Below, piece after piece: positions 6,552 through 6,751 of a stretch of 6,751 nucleotides of DNA (positions are counted from its first letter, which is position 1; every line of letters starts with the position of its first letter). The notes under the pieces are model-generated. The model was given only the letters and a program-made list of their open reading frames with translations, searched no databases and had not been told where the DNA came from. Position numbers and translations under genes: made by a program. This DNA comes from Ruminococcaceae bacterium UBA2656 (GTDB lineage: Bacteria; Bacillota; Clostridia; Oscillospirales; Acutalibacteraceae): contig DENA01000025.1 of NCBI GenBank assembly GCA_002359465.1, positions 16,095 to 22,845 on the forward strand, in the 5' to 3' direction.

Positions 6552-6751
6552 CTCTGTTTTCCTCTCTTCGTCTGATTGTTTCATCAAGCTGCTTTTGTAA
6601 CTTCTGAAGTTTGATTTCCATCTGGCAAAGCTCCTGCGCGATGGGGTCCGCGACATGGATCTGATCCAGATTGCACGGTCGAACACCGTTCAGGCGGACG
6701 ATCCTTGCCGGCACGCCCACCGCCGTGGCGTTGTCCGGCACCTCGTCCAGC
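6538..6751 (-). CDS. cysE: Serine O-acetyltransferase, C-terminal end (partial, cut by window edge)
   Basis: The last 70 codons are visible, starting LDEVPDNATAVGVPARIV. This is the final turn of the left-handed beta-helix and the VGVPAR motif of CysE, which acetylates L-serine with acetyl-CoA in the first step of cysteine synthesis. Next come LNGVRPCNLDQIHVADPIAQELC, a pattern I associate with clostridial CysE, and a charged, probably helical or coiled-coil tail (MEIKLQKLQKQLDETIRRR). A GTG at 6741 is internal and is not the start. The C-terminus lacks an obvious terminal Ile, the residue used by many CysE proteins to dock into CysK. The stop overlaps the start of cysS by 14 bases. Related hexapeptide acetyltransferases share VGVPAR, but the LDQIHVADP segment and the cysS neighbour support CysE. 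Confidence 0.88.
   Translation of the reverse strand, partial: LDEVPDNATAVGVPARIVRLNGVRPCNLDQIHVADPIAQELCQMEIKLQKLQKQLDETIRRREENRDENL

Noticed and set aside
6552..6686. N-terminal extension of cysteinyl-tRNA synthetase to 6686
   Set aside because: It overlaps the cysE coding region in another frame, and the family begins at the MKIYNTLTRQKE segment at 6551.

Overview
The window looks like chromosomal DNA from an anaerobic Gram-positive bacterium of the class Clostridia, perhaps a member of the Oscillospiraceae or a relative. This is inferred from three things: protein style, strong AAGGAG-type ribosome binding sites before almost every gene, and G+C-rich coding sequence separated by a very A/T-rich promoter region (16% G+C counted by hand over 3361-3600). 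No mobile element, CRISPR array, rRNA or tRNA gene was seen. All genes lie on the minus strand, so transcription runs from the high-coordinate end to the low-coordinate end.

Right-hand operon (6751 down to about 3614). This holds the 3' end of a serine O-acetyltransferase (cysE), a complete cysteinyl-tRNA synthetase (cysS), a YbaK/EbsC-type Cys-tRNA(Pro) deacylase, and a protein with the fold of D-isomer-specific 2-hydroxyacid dehydrogenases. The genes are tightly packed: a 14-base overlap, then gaps of 27 and 23 bases. A strong hairpin at 3614-3649 ends the unit. The first three genes form a cysteine module: make the cysteine precursor, charge tRNA-Cys, and clear Cys mischarged on tRNA-Pro. 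The fourth protein keeps its dinucleotide-binding loop but appears to have lost the Arg, Glu and His catalytic residues of its family. It is the most unusual single gene here.

Intergenic region (3342-3693). This A/T-rich stretch carries a good sigma-A-type promoter on the minus strand (TTTACA, 17 bases, TATAAT). Further upstream is a LacI-type operator-like palindrome centred on CG. The predicted leader before the next gene is about 160 nt.

Left-hand operon (3341 down to 1, continuing outside). This holds a LacI-family repressor, a short member of the L-fucose/L-arabinose isomerase family, and the N-terminal and C-terminal subunits of a split transketolase (the latter cut by the window edge). 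Junctions are TAATG (lacI/isomerase), a 28-base gap, then ATGA (the two transketolase subunits). The layout is that of an inducible sugar-catabolism cassette: the isomerase would make a ketose and the transketolase would cleave it, directly or after phosphorylation. The substrate cannot be read from the sequence. Ordinary pentoses, apulose-4-phosphate-type or sulfoquinovose-type chemistry are all possible.

No wholly new system is evident. The points most worth a second look are the degenerate dehydrogenase in a cysteine operon, the unknown substrate of the isomerase/transketolase cassette, and the LacI regulator with a shortened hinge together with its candidate operator.
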